From: Trochalopteron elliotii
Lineage: Eukaryota > Chordata > Aves > Passeriformes > Leiothrichidae
Direction: 5' to 3'
DNA: 64,000 nucleotides
Assembly (NCBI GenBank): GCA_024734555.1
Contig: JANPWX010000126.1
Location: forward strand, 434,001 to 498,000
In this document: in pieces, positions 31,621 through 44,290 of the stretch
Layout of the letters: every line of letters begins with the position of its first letter
Position numbering within the stretch: the first letter of the stretch is position 1
Position numbers and translations under genes: made by a program
The notes under the pieces: model-generated
Seen by the model: the letters and a program-made list of their open reading frames with translations, nothing else
Databases searched by the model: none
Told to the model about the DNA's origin: nothing

Positions 31621-32559
31621 AAAGAGCAGTGCTTAAGAAGTCCTTTAACCTTAAACTCTTCAAGACCAAATCTGTTCAGATTGCTACTTTTGTGGGTTTT
31701 GGGAGGATTGATTGAGAAGAAGAGGCAGATAAGAGCTAAGTTTCAAAAAAATAACTGTTGTTTTCTTTGTGATTATTTGAAACTGTAGCTTAATATTATC
31801 AATCCCTTGGCCTGGTGCAGCTTGGTACCAGTTCAGACTGTGCAGGCTGGCTGGTGTCACCACTGAAGTGTGATCCTGTTTTTATAGCATTGCATCAAAG
31901 GGAGGGCAAAGCAATGAACTCATTTTGGCACAATCTTTAGTAAGACAGGGGAAAAAAGTGTGAGCAGAAAAGTAGCATTTTATAAAGGGGGTAATGAGAG
32001 ATTCAATAATATTCAGGTGTAAACAGGAGCTCCTCTAAACTACCCAAGTTAAACTCGTCTGAATACATTTTATAGAAACTATGCATCACACTAGACACAA
32101 ATTACAGCTAAAAATAGGCAACTTAGCCTATTTTAAGGAAACAACACTGCAAGCTAACCAAACAAGTGGCTTCCCACAACTGCAGCCCCAGCTTTGTCTT
32201 TCTCATCCCCTTCCAGCACACAGGGCCCTCTCACAACAGCCTGTGTGCTGGTTTGCAGGGATGGAGCCCCACCAAGCCCCCCTAAATCCAAGGTGAGGTG
32301 GAGCAGACAACTCCAGTGAGCTCTGAGAAAGGCAGCAAACCCTCGTGAAGCCAGCAGGGCTCCTGCTGCACCTCTGTGGCCTGAGAGAGGAGAGCAATGT
32401 GCCAGCAGCCCCCTGTAACCCATCGGGGTGTGCATCAGAGCACCAGCCCAGGTACCACCCACATGGGCTCCTCATCAACCCATTCCCAGACAGCCAACAG
32501 ACCTGCAGCTTCCAAACCTGTGAGGGGAAGGAGAACACCACCACATAGATTAGCTCCAC
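31621..32559. other. Non-coding sequence, nothing recognised
   Basis: Unique sequence, becoming GC-rich from 32200. The frames 32154-32559 on both strands are unrecognised. Confidence 0.5.
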
Positions 32560-32790
32560 AGCTGGGCTCTTAATTATGGGTCATTTAGTTCAGTTAATCA
32601 ATAGGCAGACTTCTTTAACCGGCTAATTATGCCAAACTGCTTCCACAATGAGCAGGTTTGCTGCTGGTTGTTAACCATGAAGGGATAATATTTCACTGTA
32701 AAGATAAGAACGGTCCCAGTCCTCAGACAAATGCTTTGCAGTCACGGGCTGCAATTTAACCCATTCCACACCAAACAGAGGCTTACAGCT
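32560..32790. promoter_or_regulatory. Candidate conserved non-coding element
   Basis: A patch dense in homeodomain and HNF1-like words: 'cttaattatgggtcattta', 'gttaatcaatag' (GTTAATCA), ccggctaattatgc, gttgttaaccatg, ggataatatttcac. No repeat is recognised. Isolated CpGs are retained. Confidence 0.4.
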
Positions 32791-33877
32791 GCAGCAAAAA
32801 GGTACCAGCATCATTGGCTTCTTGGGGCTACAGCACCAGGGTGAATATTGCCTCGGGTCAATCACTCAGATCATTTACTCTCCAAAGCACTCCTGTTCAG
32901 GAGCTAAAAATTATCTATGCAAATCAACCAGCTGAACTTCTTGGTGGCAGCCCTGATGAAAACCAGCCAGCCTCTGTTGCCTTTCAGGCAAGGAATGCAA
33001 TTCCCTCCTTTGCTTTGGCAGGCAGTTGCATGAGACAGCGAGTCCCAGCTGAGGCAGGAGTCTGGAGAGCCAAGCCACATCCTCCTTCCAGACCCTGCAA
33101 GAGCAGATCAGCATGCAGAGGAGGTCTAGGCCCTCGTTTGTCAAAACAGATAAAAGGCCAAGACAGCCTCTTGTTACTTGTAGTTGTTTAGAAAAAAGAA
33201 CGGATTTTGTTGCAAAATTGAAGAACTGATTACTGGATTCAAGGCCTCTGTTGAGGTCATCAAATAGTTATTGCAATAGAGCAAGATAAGAGCCAAGTGA
33301 CAGCAAAACTTTGTAGCTGAATTTCCTGGATATTTGTTTTAACAGAACAAAGCACTCTGTGCTCAGAGTTTATGGGCAAATTGCTTTAACTGGAGAATAA
33401 CAGTGTGCTGAGAGAGCATCCCCAACAGAGCCCCTCAGGATGCTGGGATCCCAGACACCCCTCACCTGGCTCCACTCCCAGCCCCAAGGACAACTGGGGC
33501 TGTCCTCAGTGCCTCCACTGGCTTCTGAACGACTGCAAGGCAAGTCACAGTTCCTGTCCTACCTGTATCCTCTATTTTTATTTCCCCATCTCATTTCCCC
33601 TTCTAAACACCCACCTACTGGCAAACCAGACCTTGGCTTTTGCTGCTTGAGAAAGCCCATTCATGGGGCATTATTGTAATAAAGAAATGCAAATAAAAGC
33701 CCTGGCCTTAAGAGTTGGCTAAAAATCTATCTGCATGGAAAAGTCACACTGTTGTAACTTACACCAGGATGACTGATCCAGTTTGATACTGTCATAAAAA
33801 CACAACTAAAAGCAGCAAATACCTCAACCAGTAGTATCAACCATTTTATGAGAAAGAGTTCGATGATATGAGGATTC
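32791..33877. other. Non-coding sequence, nothing recognised
   Basis: The plus-strand frame 32814-33191 was inspected and has no domain or splice structure. Confidence 0.45.
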
Positions 33878-33899
33878 AGAATAATTTTAGAATTATTCT
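33878..33899. repeat. 9-bp perfect hairpin
   Basis: AGAATAATT (33878-33886) and AATTATTCT (33891-33899) are exact complements with a 4-base loop. AT-rich, so possibly chance. Confidence 0.8.
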
Positions 33900-34859
33900 A
33901 AAATATAGACACTGTGTCTAATTCAGCCCATCCCACCAGCACAAAACTTGCATTTCTACAGTTCTTAGTAACAGGGGAATCTTGAAGTGTGGTGCCTGAG
34001 GCAGAGGATGGCCCACAGGCTGCCTCTGTCACCTCTTCACATCTCTGATGACCTTTTTGGGACCACTTCACTGCAGTCTCAACCACAACAGACCTCAATA
34101 GCTACAAAAATTAAGATTTTTGCTGATAGAAGTTTTGCCTTTGCTCCCTCCATCACCTTCTTTTTGGAATATGAAGCTGTATTATTTTCCAGGGAAGCAA
34201 GGTTTTAACTTCAACATTTGTCTGCCATCAGCCCTTTCTAAAATATGTTGTTGAAGTGCAAGCTTTATGAAAGCTTTACGGTTTTAGATGCTATTTTCTA
34301 ACCTCCTAAAACATTACAAACATTGCAATGTTGACTGGGGAAAAAAATGGAACACAGACTTGTAGAAAAACAGCCATTGCTGAATCGCTAAAAACCCTTT
34401 AAAAAGCAATAATGTTTGTATCCTGAGGTGTATCAGCTGCAGAATTTTCTTGCTGAAAAACAGGGTGCTATCAAAAAGGGCTGCAGTCAGATTCCAGGGG
34501 ATTTTGGGCAGAACTGCAGGATCAGATTCCAGGCTAATTCCATGTTTACTCTGGGAAAAGTGCTACTGAGATTTAAACCCACTATTTCTGGTACTATAAA
34601 ACATCATACATTCCCACATGCAGCTGATTTATTAAACATTAGTGCATCTGCCAGGAGCAGGAATGTCAACCCAGAAATTGGGAAGCAGAAGCTTAATAGT
34701 TTATGTTTAAAGAAAAAAAAAAATAAATTAAGACTGTTTTTACCCAGCTCACGAGAAAACAATGGGATAAGGGGTATTCCTTTGGGACACGAGTGCTAGA
34801 TTGCAGATGTGATTCACAGAGACATTCAATCAGATGGCACATCAAAAGCAATGGTAAAT
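33900..34859. other. Non-coding sequence, nothing firm
   Basis: AT-rich unique sequence with an A-run near 34711-34723. The frame 34416-34799 is unrecognised. Confidence 0.5.
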
Positions 34860-35105
34860 TACATGTCTTCAATAAAAAATATAAAACATTAACTCATAGG
34901 TGGTTGGCCACAGAGGAAGGCAATTAGACTTAGCATTATTTGTTAAACAACAGGCACAAGATGATACATGGTGAATTTTTTGCAATAATAGCCGTTCCTG
35001 GCCATTCGTCTTGAAGAGAATAAATCTGTCACTTGAGTGAAAACAATTGACAGCACCATTTATTACCTTGCATGCTTCAGAATAACAGCACAATTTACAT
35101 GTTGC
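34860..35105. promoter_or_regulatory. Strong candidate conserved non-coding element
   Basis: A 245-base AT-rich patch without recognised repeats. In order it holds 'aaaacattaactcatagg', ggttggccac (NFI-like TTGGC), gcaattagacttagc, 'ttatttgttaaacaaca' (forkhead-like TGTTAAAC/GTTTAAC), 'ttttttgcaataatagcc', 'cttgaagagaataaatctg', 'gaaaacaattgacagc' (SOX-like ACAATTG and MEIS-like TGACAG) and accatttattacc. The density of distinct developmental-type words is high. Conservation is inferred, not measured. Confidence 0.45.
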
Positions 35106-37626
35106 CCTTTGGCACTGGGACTCTGAGCTCGCCTAGAAACAAAGCAAAAATATCTACAGACCTGGCTGCAAGGATTTAAGCAGCAGATGACCTTATGTGG
35201 TTTATTTAAACCTCTATAATGGTGAACTCTTGTTCAGCCTCTGGTTGTAGAAGAAATAGGTTCTTCTGGAGAATCCACAGCCTTGAGACTCTGAAACACA
35301 AAGGGTCATGCAGAGGTCTCTGTATCTAATAGTTCAGAGAGTAACGTTTTAGCTCTGATCCTCTGAGATACCTCCTGGGAATTAAAGATATTTGGTTTCC
35401 TTTCAGAGGCTTTAAAGGGCTGGGTCCATCAAAAAGAAGGAAATTTTCCCCTAGCTCATGAAGATAAATCTTTGTGCTAAATCTTTCTTTTCCATATGAA
35501 AAAGGCCAGGTCCTCAGTACATCCAAGCTATTTAGCTCAATGGAAAACAAACCAACAGAGTCTACGGGAAACATTACTAGAATAGAGTATACTCAGCCAA
35601 AAAAAGACTCTAAATGCCCTGAGATGCTGCCTTTGATGGTGACATCTTTGTGGCATCAGCTGTTGTCTGGTGTTTCTTTTTGAGAAGGTGTCCTATGGCA
35701 CCTCTTACAAATACATGAGACACTCAAATTTGGGTTCAATTACAATGGAGGAGAAGTCTGAAAACAATTTTGGAAAGGCATTTTAAAGGGATAATTAGCT
35801 CTTTGAATCCAATAGAAACACTTAGGTTGAGAGCTATTATAAACCTCTACAAAGCACTTCTGTCTACTTCAGCAGCAAAAAGTTGTCCAGAATGGGTAAA
35901 CTGAAAATACCTTACATTTACCCTTATAGAATTAAACTAGTAGTTCAGCTCTATAAATGGATGCTTAGGACAGCCAGGTGCTGGCAAGGCTCCCTCTCTG
36001 AACAGAGAGGTCTCCACAGCTCCAGCACAGCCCTGAAAGGGCCAAAACACACAGCTTGTCCCACCTCAGAGCTGCTCAGTTTAGCAGTGCCCATTCCAGC
36101 TCCAGGGGGCTCACACAGCTCTTTCCCTTTGGCAGAGATTCCCTGAGCCTGAAGGAAGGGCAAGCCAGCACCCAGAACACCTCTCCTGTGATAATTACCA
36201 TGTAGACTGGGCTGTTTGGTTTCATTTTCCACCACTGTTTGGTAGGTGGTCAGGTCAGAGTCTGGCCATTCACTGAGGAACTCCAAGCACTGCTCTGCAC
36301 ATGGTGAAATTTTAGGGAATTATTACAGCTGGAAATAGCATTTATATTTTCAACTCATGCCTTGTGCCTTTGTGCCTCCTCCTGCAGCACCCTGGTCCTT
36401 GTAGAGCTATAAGCACCTGTCACTCTGGATTTTCCTGCTCTCAGCATTGGGATATTGTTATAATAAAGACAATGAGATCATGGGTTTCAAGCACCTGGAG
36501 AGAAGATTTTAGCCCTGTGCTGTTGCAGAACATTTGCAAAGATCCAGGCTATATCTGCTTTCCCAGTATTTTTTTTTTCTAATTCCCAAAGATGCTAACA
36601 AATAACCAGAATGTCTTTTTTTCTTTTTTTTTAACAGTTGTCACCAACCTGTAGTTATGTTGTCAAATAAACTGCTGATACAGGTGTATTATTACTTCCA
36701 TTTCTAGCAGAGCTGAGAGGCAGAGCTTTGTTTGTTTGTTTTCTTTCTTTAAACACCACAGCATAAATTCCCACCTGACTCACATGTCAGCTCAGAGCTC
36801 AAAAATACCCTAAATCCATATGAGCAGATTGAATGAGCAAGAAACACATGAGAGGGTTCTGGACAGCCCAGGACCATGAAAGTCCCTGTCCATAACAGCA
36901 GACAGAAACCACCAACCACAGCTCCTTGCTACAAACAACAAACACCTGGAAGTTTGAACCTCTCCCTGTCCAGTAAAGTCAAGAAACAAAGGCTCTAGGT
37001 AGGGATTATTTAGCCACTTAACCATTCAGCTTCCACTCAGAAGAGCCAGGGCCAAATCTTGTAGACATTCTCATTTTTACAAAACACTTTGCACAGCAAA
37101 ACTCTGGGCAACGGGATTTTTGTTTTTCTTTATTTCCTCCAGGACAAAAGTGTTTGTTCTCTTCCTCAGGTCTGACACAGAGATTGTGGAGAGGAATTGT
37201 GCCTAGTCTGTGGTGTATAAGGTGAAAGCTGAATCTCCTCGCATTAAGAGTTCTCTTAGCCAGGCCTGAAATTCTTTATCCAGTTCCCTTCATTGGGCTC
37301 CACATCTGCTTCCTCCTTAAAACAAAATTTGGCAATGGATGAAGCAGCCCAATACCAGGCTTGTGGGGCAAACAGAGGTCACATAACCTGTCTCTGCCTG
37401 TGGAGTCTAAAAGGCAGAATACTCAGTGTTATTAGCTTTTCTGCATGAATGATCAATCCCAAATTGGACATATGGGTGCCATGGACAGACTGATAAAAGT
37501 AGCATTTATTTTTTCTGAGTGAGCTATTTACTACTTACTTGGGACTGCAATAGCAACTGCAAGCTCTCCTGCAGTGATGTGCTGCTATCATTCTTTCTGA
37601 TAAGGCTGAAACCATTAGGCAGACAA
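35106..37626. other. Non-coding sequence, nothing recognised
   Basis: Unique sequence with T-runs near 36571 and 36615 and a (TTTG)n stretch near 36728-36745. The short frames (35326-36582) are unrecognised. Confidence 0.5.
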
Positions 37627-37648
37627 TAAACAAATAAACAAATAAGTA
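37627..37648 (+). repeat. (AAAT/AAAC)n simple repeat
   Basis: Alternating aataaac and aaataag tetranucleotide-type words form a short A-rich microsatellite. Confidence 0.85.
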
Positions 37649-40600
37649 AAGGGGAAAGGGCTCATGTAAATGCTAGGGAAATCCTTTAAGGCAAACTGGA
37701 TGTCTGCTAAGAGAAATGACACCTCTAAATTTTGTCCTTCACAGGGCTGCTCCTGCTACCTCTCTGCAGGGATATCTGAAGATATGAAATAATCTTCTAC
37801 CTATTTTAGGTAGATAATCTACCTTCAAAGGCTCTACTACACAGGTGCAAAATACTGCTTCCCTTTATCAAACACACTCAAATAACAAAATGCCCAATTC
37901 TTGCACAGTTTTCCTTCACAGCCTTTGGATATCCTTTATTTCCTAAATGTGGAGACAAAGCCACAGCCATGCTGTGCCAGACAGCACAGCTGAGTTTCCC
38001 CATGTATAGCTGTGGGACTTTGCTCACAAGAAGAATGCAAACCCCACCAGATGAGTCACATTAAAGCTCAGATGACCTTCACTGAGCCTCAGAAATTATC
38101 TCTGACACTTACACCCACACACCTTGAAAGGCAGTGGGAAAATATCACCCAGCTTTGACATATGCTCTTCCCAGGGCCTTTTTGCTGTTCAGATAAACTT
38201 TCTCTGAATTTGAAGAGTTTCTGCCTCCTGGGCAGCAGGGCAGCTGCATCCTACAGGTCAGGCCAAGCAGTTGTTCCTGAAGGTGAGTTTGAAGCCCACC
38301 ACAGCCCTTCTGCTCCCTTCCCTATTCTCAAAGTGTCTAGAAGGAACTGAAAGAAGTCATGTCCTGGAATCAGGGAAATCAGAGCAAGGCACTGCCTTCA
38401 GCCCAGTCATGGCCCTGTGCATCATGAGAGAGTCACCCATTTCTATAAAACACTCCCTCAGCTTCTGGTTTTTTGTTTCACTTCCCTTCCCTGACCTACC
38501 CTTTGGCACTGCAGACCTCAAGGCTGGACTTTAGCACCCAGGAGGCAGCAGCCAGACACACCTGGGTCACTTCTGCACCCAGGCCAGCAGTGCAGGCACA
38601 CATGGGCACCTGCCTGGCCCAGGGCTTTTGAGGAGCATCTGCTTCACCACAGGATGTAAAGCAGGGAACAGTCAAAGTGGTCTGAAATTCATACTTTGCA
38701 CTTTCTCAGGTAATTCCCTTTATAAGCACCATCCTGTCTATATGGCAAGCATGCCAACCTGCACGGGCACATTGAAGCTACTTTGTTCCAGAGAAATCTT
38801 TTCCCAACCTCCACCCTCAATAGAAAACCACCTCACAGGGTCTGATGGTCACTGCCCTGTCTGAACACAGTGGACACCAAAGGAGCAGCACAAGAACCAA
38901 ACTCTGTACAAAACAGTGCACAGAGTTTCCAGGAGCCCCCTCTTAAATCATCTTAAGCCCACTGAAATCACAGCCCAAGCCAAAAAACCGTTCCTCTTAA
39001 CACTGGGACTTTTTTTTTTCCACTTGCAGATTAGCTGGAAAACTGTTTTCATTTCACATGGCTTTACAAGTTGCTCCAAGTTGTTTGTAGCCCAGCAATT
39101 TGAAATGTCTGCTCCTGCAAAGCTGTCTACATTTCTTGGCACAGCTGAGTTTTCCACTGCAGATCCCATAAAATTAATCTGTTCTTTAGAAAGTGAAAGT
39201 CAAACGAGGAAGTCCAGTTGCAGTTATGGGAATCTTTTCATGAGCTTTAATAGAAACTGAACTGAACACTGGGATAACTCAAGATTTTGGAACAGTCCCC
39301 AGGCTTGAGACACCAGACATGGGGAATGGACTGCAGTGATTGATGTTTTGCATCCCTAGATCGTGCTACTCCCAGCTCTGGCTGGCCAGCATGGAGCACA
39401 TATAACAGAGCTGTGTCCCACAGGCTGTCTGGGGGGTTGTGATGGTTAATTATTGATAAATGGAGACAAACAGGACATGCACACACTCACCCTAATGCAC
39501 ATTTTATGGGTGCCAGGATGCACAGTGTGCTGGCCCTGGCAGTTTGTGTCACACACCCCACGTGTGAACCACCCACACACTGCAGCCCACAAGGAAATCT
39601 CCTCAGTGGTGAGTTCTCCCAGCCTCATCCCCAACTGCAGAAACAGCAAAAACCACAGGGGACAATGTCAAGGCAGGAAGTCAGCCCAGGTCTGGGATAA
39701 ACCTCAGGAACAAGACACCTGGCAGGTCACCTTGCTCTGCTCCCCCAACAGCTACCAGGCTTTTGCCTCTCTGGTGGAGCTGCCTCCAGCATCATCCTGC
39801 AAGAGCTTGTTAAAACAAGCCCAGCAGCACCACTGCTCCCCACACCAGAGACTTGAATCATGAGCTCATAAACAGGGCTGATGGGATCATAACTAACACT
39901 CCTGACAGCTCTGGCTGCTCGCTCCGCTTTGGTCTCAACACAGGGGGCATGGAAGGGGGGCCTGGAGCTGAAATGAGAAGCCCAGGACATGTCCCTGCAG
40001 CCTCAGAGGTGTTAGTGGGCTTTGCTGGGCAGCAAGCACACCTCTGGGAGGGCACTGGAAAACAAGCTGCTGCTCTGTACCCTGCATGCCTGAGCAGGGC
40101 AGTGAGGGACCTGGCCAGGAACCCTCCCAGCACAGCAGCTGGAGCCCAAGTGGGAAGCCTGGGATGGAGAGAGGGGGCAGGACAGTCCAGCACAGCCCGT
40201 GCTGGGCTCTTCAGCTGTGGGAATGAGAGAATCGTGGTCAAAGCGTTTTCTTTGACTATAACCAGAAAATGAGAGCCATAATGAGTCATAAAAATGAAGG
40301 AAAGTGCTGAAAATCAGCAAGAACTAGGAAAATACATTTTCTTTCTGCATCCAGAAAGCAAGGACAGCAATATTTCCTCTCCTGGACAGGTAAAACACTT
40401 CTGTGGGTCTGCAGTTACTGGGGTCAAGAGCATCTTCTGGGACTTGAGCACCAAGGCCATGCTCAGGGAAACAAAGGCTCTTGCCCCATGGGGTAAAAGT
40501 CAGGGCAGCTGCAGGAGCAGCCCAGCCCAGGTACCTCTCTGGGAATGGCCAAGGATGAAGACAAACCACCAGCCCAGTGTGGTGCCTGTCTGAGTGGGGC

Positions 40601-41034
40601 CATACAGAGCTGGAGACACCCTGCAGCATCACTAGGGAGGCAGGATGGCCCCAAACTGAGCCAAACCAGGCTCTTGTACCCCAGGTGCAGCCCATCCTTG
40701 CTGCCCCATCAATCACATGCAGGTGAAGCTCTTACACACTCATCCAAAACCAACTATTCTGGGGTGCAAGGGCCACCCCAGGCCAGATGTGACCCCCTGC
40801 CAGGCCACATCTCCCATTTGTCATGTCCCACTGCATCCAGCTCAGGCTTCCATCCAAGGGCAATCCAAAAATGCAAGTGGGTCTGCAATCCCATGAGCTG
40901 TGGAACTAAAAGATTAAGCTTTTCTACAACTGCTGATTGGGTTATTTTCATGGATAAAACATTAATGATGGGGTTTTGGATGGTAGATTGGTATGGGAGG
41001 AGATGGGTTTTCCAAGGTGTCAGAACATTTTGTT
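37649..41034. other. Non-coding sequence, nothing firm
   Basis: Mixed composition, with a GC-richer part at 39500-40740 where frames open on both strands (39453-39863, 39853-40320, 40324-41093). None is recognisable. A short dyad, cctgggt with acccagg, lies near 38562-38584. Confidence 0.5.
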
Positions 41035-41062
41035 TCAACATTTTTCAAAATGAAAATGTTGA
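41035..41062. repeat. 10-bp perfect hairpin
   Basis: TCAACATTTT (41035-41044) and AAAATGTTGA (41053-41062) are exact complements around an 8-base loop. Further acatttt words lie on both sides (41026, 41063), so this may be the core of a decayed palindromic element. Confidence 0.8.
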
Positions 41063-43114
41063 CATTTTACGAGGGGGGAAAAAACTAATTTAGATTTTAG
41101 TTTAATATTAAATGTGGATTAATCAAGAGGAAAACTCTAGAAAATGATACATTTTATGTCAAGCATTTTAGAACTTAGGTCAAGATGAAATTGGGGTTGG
41201 AATTTGTTTAATTAATTGAACCCTTCTGGAAAGTAGAGCTTTCAGCTGGCCTGAAGTGATACACCCAGTTTACACATTCAGGCATGGAGACAGATAATTC
41301 TACATTCAAATTAAAGGGAAGTGGAGGAAGATAAACCAGCTTGAAAGAGCAGCCTTTACTGAAACACAAGGAATAGGTTGGGAGAGGGAGTGAGATGTAC
41401 AGGACTGAACAGTGCAGATGACTAGGGAGAATATTCTAAGCAAAAAAAAATTATGTACAAGTGCATAGATCCCACTAGAAAGGGACAGAGGATTTGGCAC
41501 TATAGGGGAAAAGTAGGATACAGAAGACAAGGGGCTTTGCAAGCATGCCTTAATCCCTTTGCATCCTCAGGCTAAGCCCAGCTTCAGAAGATATAAATGC
41601 TTAAATAAACATGAGTCAATTTATTATTCCTCTGTGTTTCAGATCCTCCTCACCTTCTGCCTGGCTCATTTACTGCAATTAAATGCTTGTAAACAGATTA
41701 TACCCTGAAAGCTACATTTTCCTGCTAAGTGGTCACCTTAACCTCCCCTGCTATGACTGTGGCTAATATTCCCCAGGTCACACTATAATCACTGAGTAAT
41801 GGGACCAGAGTGAATCACGAGGTCACTTGGTTGGACAAAACTCTCTCCAGCATCCAAACCACATCTGTGGCTGGCCTTTGCTGATGTCTGTGACAAGCAC
41901 TGCTTACACACTCAGGAAAAGGATTACTAATGTCATAATTGTTATAAATCTGAACAAAACCTGCCCTGAACACAGGACACATGCTGCTGCATTAGACTAG
42001 TAAGCAAGATGACAAACTCTACACTCACGTGGGTTTGCTTTGTGGTTGGTTATGGCATTGTACACCTTGTGAAAACAGCAAAGTGGAGCCTGCTATGACA
42101 CAGTGCAATTATCTGGAAACCAGAAAAGCTTCTCCAAACCATTTTGAGAGCTGGCTTTCAATTGCCTTGTTTTTAACTCAGATCAAAATATTTTTCCTCA
42201 CAATGAGTACAGGTGTGGGGAACTGCATGGCCAGCTTGTGGAACCTTCAACGTGCCTGACTCTGTTAATGCTTTGTTTGGTTTTAGTGGCAAGGTCTGAG
42301 CTGAAATGCTACTGACAGGGACAGAGTTTATTATAGATTCTCAAATGGAAAGCAAGTCCTGAGATGGTGTGGATGAGTAACTCCCCTGAATCAAGTGGGG
42401 TCACCAGTTTACAGTAATTGGTAGCCTTGCTCTGTATTTTCTGTCCTCTAACACTGACTCTGTCAAACTGCATTGATTGTCTCTGTCAGAAAAAAACCCC
42501 AAACCATATACATAGTGGAGAATAAACAGTCTTTCCACATTCAGGTTAGAAGATTTAACTCTCCTGAACAGGTTTAAGCAGATCATTTCTTGTATTTCTC
42601 AGTCCACTCTTTGTCTCCCCCAAACACAAAGTAGCTCCACAGAAATGGGTAAGAAATGTGAAATTGTCATGGAAAAGAACTCCATTGCCTAAGCTGAGCT
42701 TGTAGCACGAGTTTCACAGCTGAGTGGTGGCTGTCATGGGCTGATCTCTCTACACCCCTTTGGAAAAGCAGCCTGGAAGTCAAGACTTGTGCTCTCCCCC
42801 AAGCCAACACACTGTGCTTCCCTTCACTGCCTCAACCCCAGCAGAGCAGAGGAAAGGAGGCTGCTGCATGCCACTCACTACAGGAAGCCAGCTCTTTGTT
42901 TTTACATAATCATCTCTATTCTAAGCTTTATAAAAAGTTCATAAAAGGGAAGGAACAGAAAGTCATGGTGACAATGCAACCCAACTCAGAGATGCAGTGT
43001 GGTACTTAGCAGTGTTTACCTGCTCCAATAATTCTGATCCCAGGGCAGAGCACTGAAGATTAGCTCCAGACCTCATTAGGCAGGATAGAATTATGTGGGT
43101 TAACAAAGTAATAC
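41063..43114. other. Non-coding sequence, nothing recognised
   Basis: AT-rich unique sequence. The short frames 41306-41542 and 42029-42259 have no recognisable content. Confidence 0.5.
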
Positions 43115-43305
43115 TCTTGGCTTTTTCTTGCATTTTAAAAGTGGCTTGAGACCTATAAAATCCCTTTGAATTTTATTAAAAGTCTTCCGCAATCATTTTT
43201 CATCCTGCAGCCCAGTTGAGCTGAACTAATAAATTAGCATGTTATCTGTGTGGATATCCATTAAAGCTTCAAATGAAGATTATTAGAGCCAAAGAACTAA
43301 CAATG
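43115..43305. promoter_or_regulatory. Candidate conserved non-coding element
   Basis: A repeat-free AT-rich patch with 'gacctataaaatccctttg', aattttattaaaag, 'cttccgcaatcatttttc', 'ctgaactaataaattagc', 'atgttatctg' and 'gaagattattag'. Resembles a vertebrate developmental enhancer in texture. Confidence 0.35.
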
Positions 43306-43954
43306 CCACTTACAGCTGGGGAGGAAGCAAACTGCTCCACTGAGCAATGGGCACCGAGGATAACGAAGGAGGGACACATCCACCCCGAGAGCCCACTGGA
43401 CAGGGGCAGCACAAGGAGGAGCAGCTCCAGCTGCCAAAAAGGCAGGGTCTGACCACCCTGAGCAGGCAGCCAGAGACAGGAAGAGCCAAGCAGGAGCTGC
43501 TAGGAGTCTGTATGAGAGCTTCAGTGAAGGCAGGGAGCCCAGGCACGTCCCACAGGGTGCTGTGCGGCCAGCGCTGCTCTGCTGCAGGCTGCCAGCGCCT
43601 GGGCTTACCCTGCAGCAAGCTCATCACAAGGCAGGCTTTTAAAGGAAATGTCATCACATGCTGCCTGGTTCACTGAACCACAGCAGCTTGGTTGTGCTTC
43701 CCTGGGCTCTTTTCTTTCCCTTAAACAAGACCCTGTTCCAGGGCTCCAGCCACAGACTGGCTTCTTAGCCCCCACCTGCGTCAACACCAATCTGACATTC
43801 ATGTGGGCACAGGTTGTTCTTTCCTAAAAGAAAAGAGCTCCTGCCTGAGCTTGAGCTTTGTGATGTGCTACCCAAAGTGAATTTCAGGATACATCTCCAA
43901 GCTGCTGCTCTTCCCCTGGGGTCATACAGTCACCATTTTAGAATGTCTTTATTT
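43306..43954. other. GC-rich non-coding block
   Basis: Higher GC with a few CpGs (43350-43600). Frames open on both strands (43310-43676). Unrecognised. The near-palindrome TGGTTCA-C-TGAACCA lies at 43666-43680. Confidence 0.45.
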
Positions 43955-44290
43955 CCAGCCTTCCTCCTCTTCATCTAATTCCCTTTCACCTCCCACTCCT
44001 ATCCTTTATTACTCTTCTATTATTTTCTAAGAGGAAAATGTTTCTTTTTACTCTCAATCTCTGTTCTTTTCCTCCTGTCATTCCCTTCATGTCTCAGCCA
44101 TGATGATATTTTTGTTCATGCAATAACTAGTTTGCTCTTTCTCCTCTTCCCACTGGGCTACTTTGATCTACTGCTCCTGTGTCTGTTTTACACATTCCTT
44201 TTCCTCCCTCCAAAGACACATCAGCCCATTTCCCATTCCCTCCTCCTTACTCATCTCTCTTTTCCTGCTCTGATCTATTCTTGCTGCACC
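43955..44290 (+). other. Pyrimidine-rich tract
   Basis: The plus strand is dominated by C and T (for example 'ccttcctcctcttcatc', 'cctttcacctcccactcc', 'ttcttttcctcctgtc', 'ctctttctcctcttccc'). It is a second example of the asymmetry seen at 27660. The frame 44132-44392 is a by-product. Confidence 0.5.

Noticed and set aside
40545..41093. 182-codon plus-strand frame
   Set aside because: It lies in a GC-richer block where frames also open on the other strand, and its last part runs into AT-rich sequence containing a hairpin. No recognisable protein.
43666..43680. TGGTTCA-C-TGAACCA palindrome as a hormone-response element
   Set aside because: Half-site wording and spacing do not match steroid-receptor elements (AGAACA or AGGTCA types).
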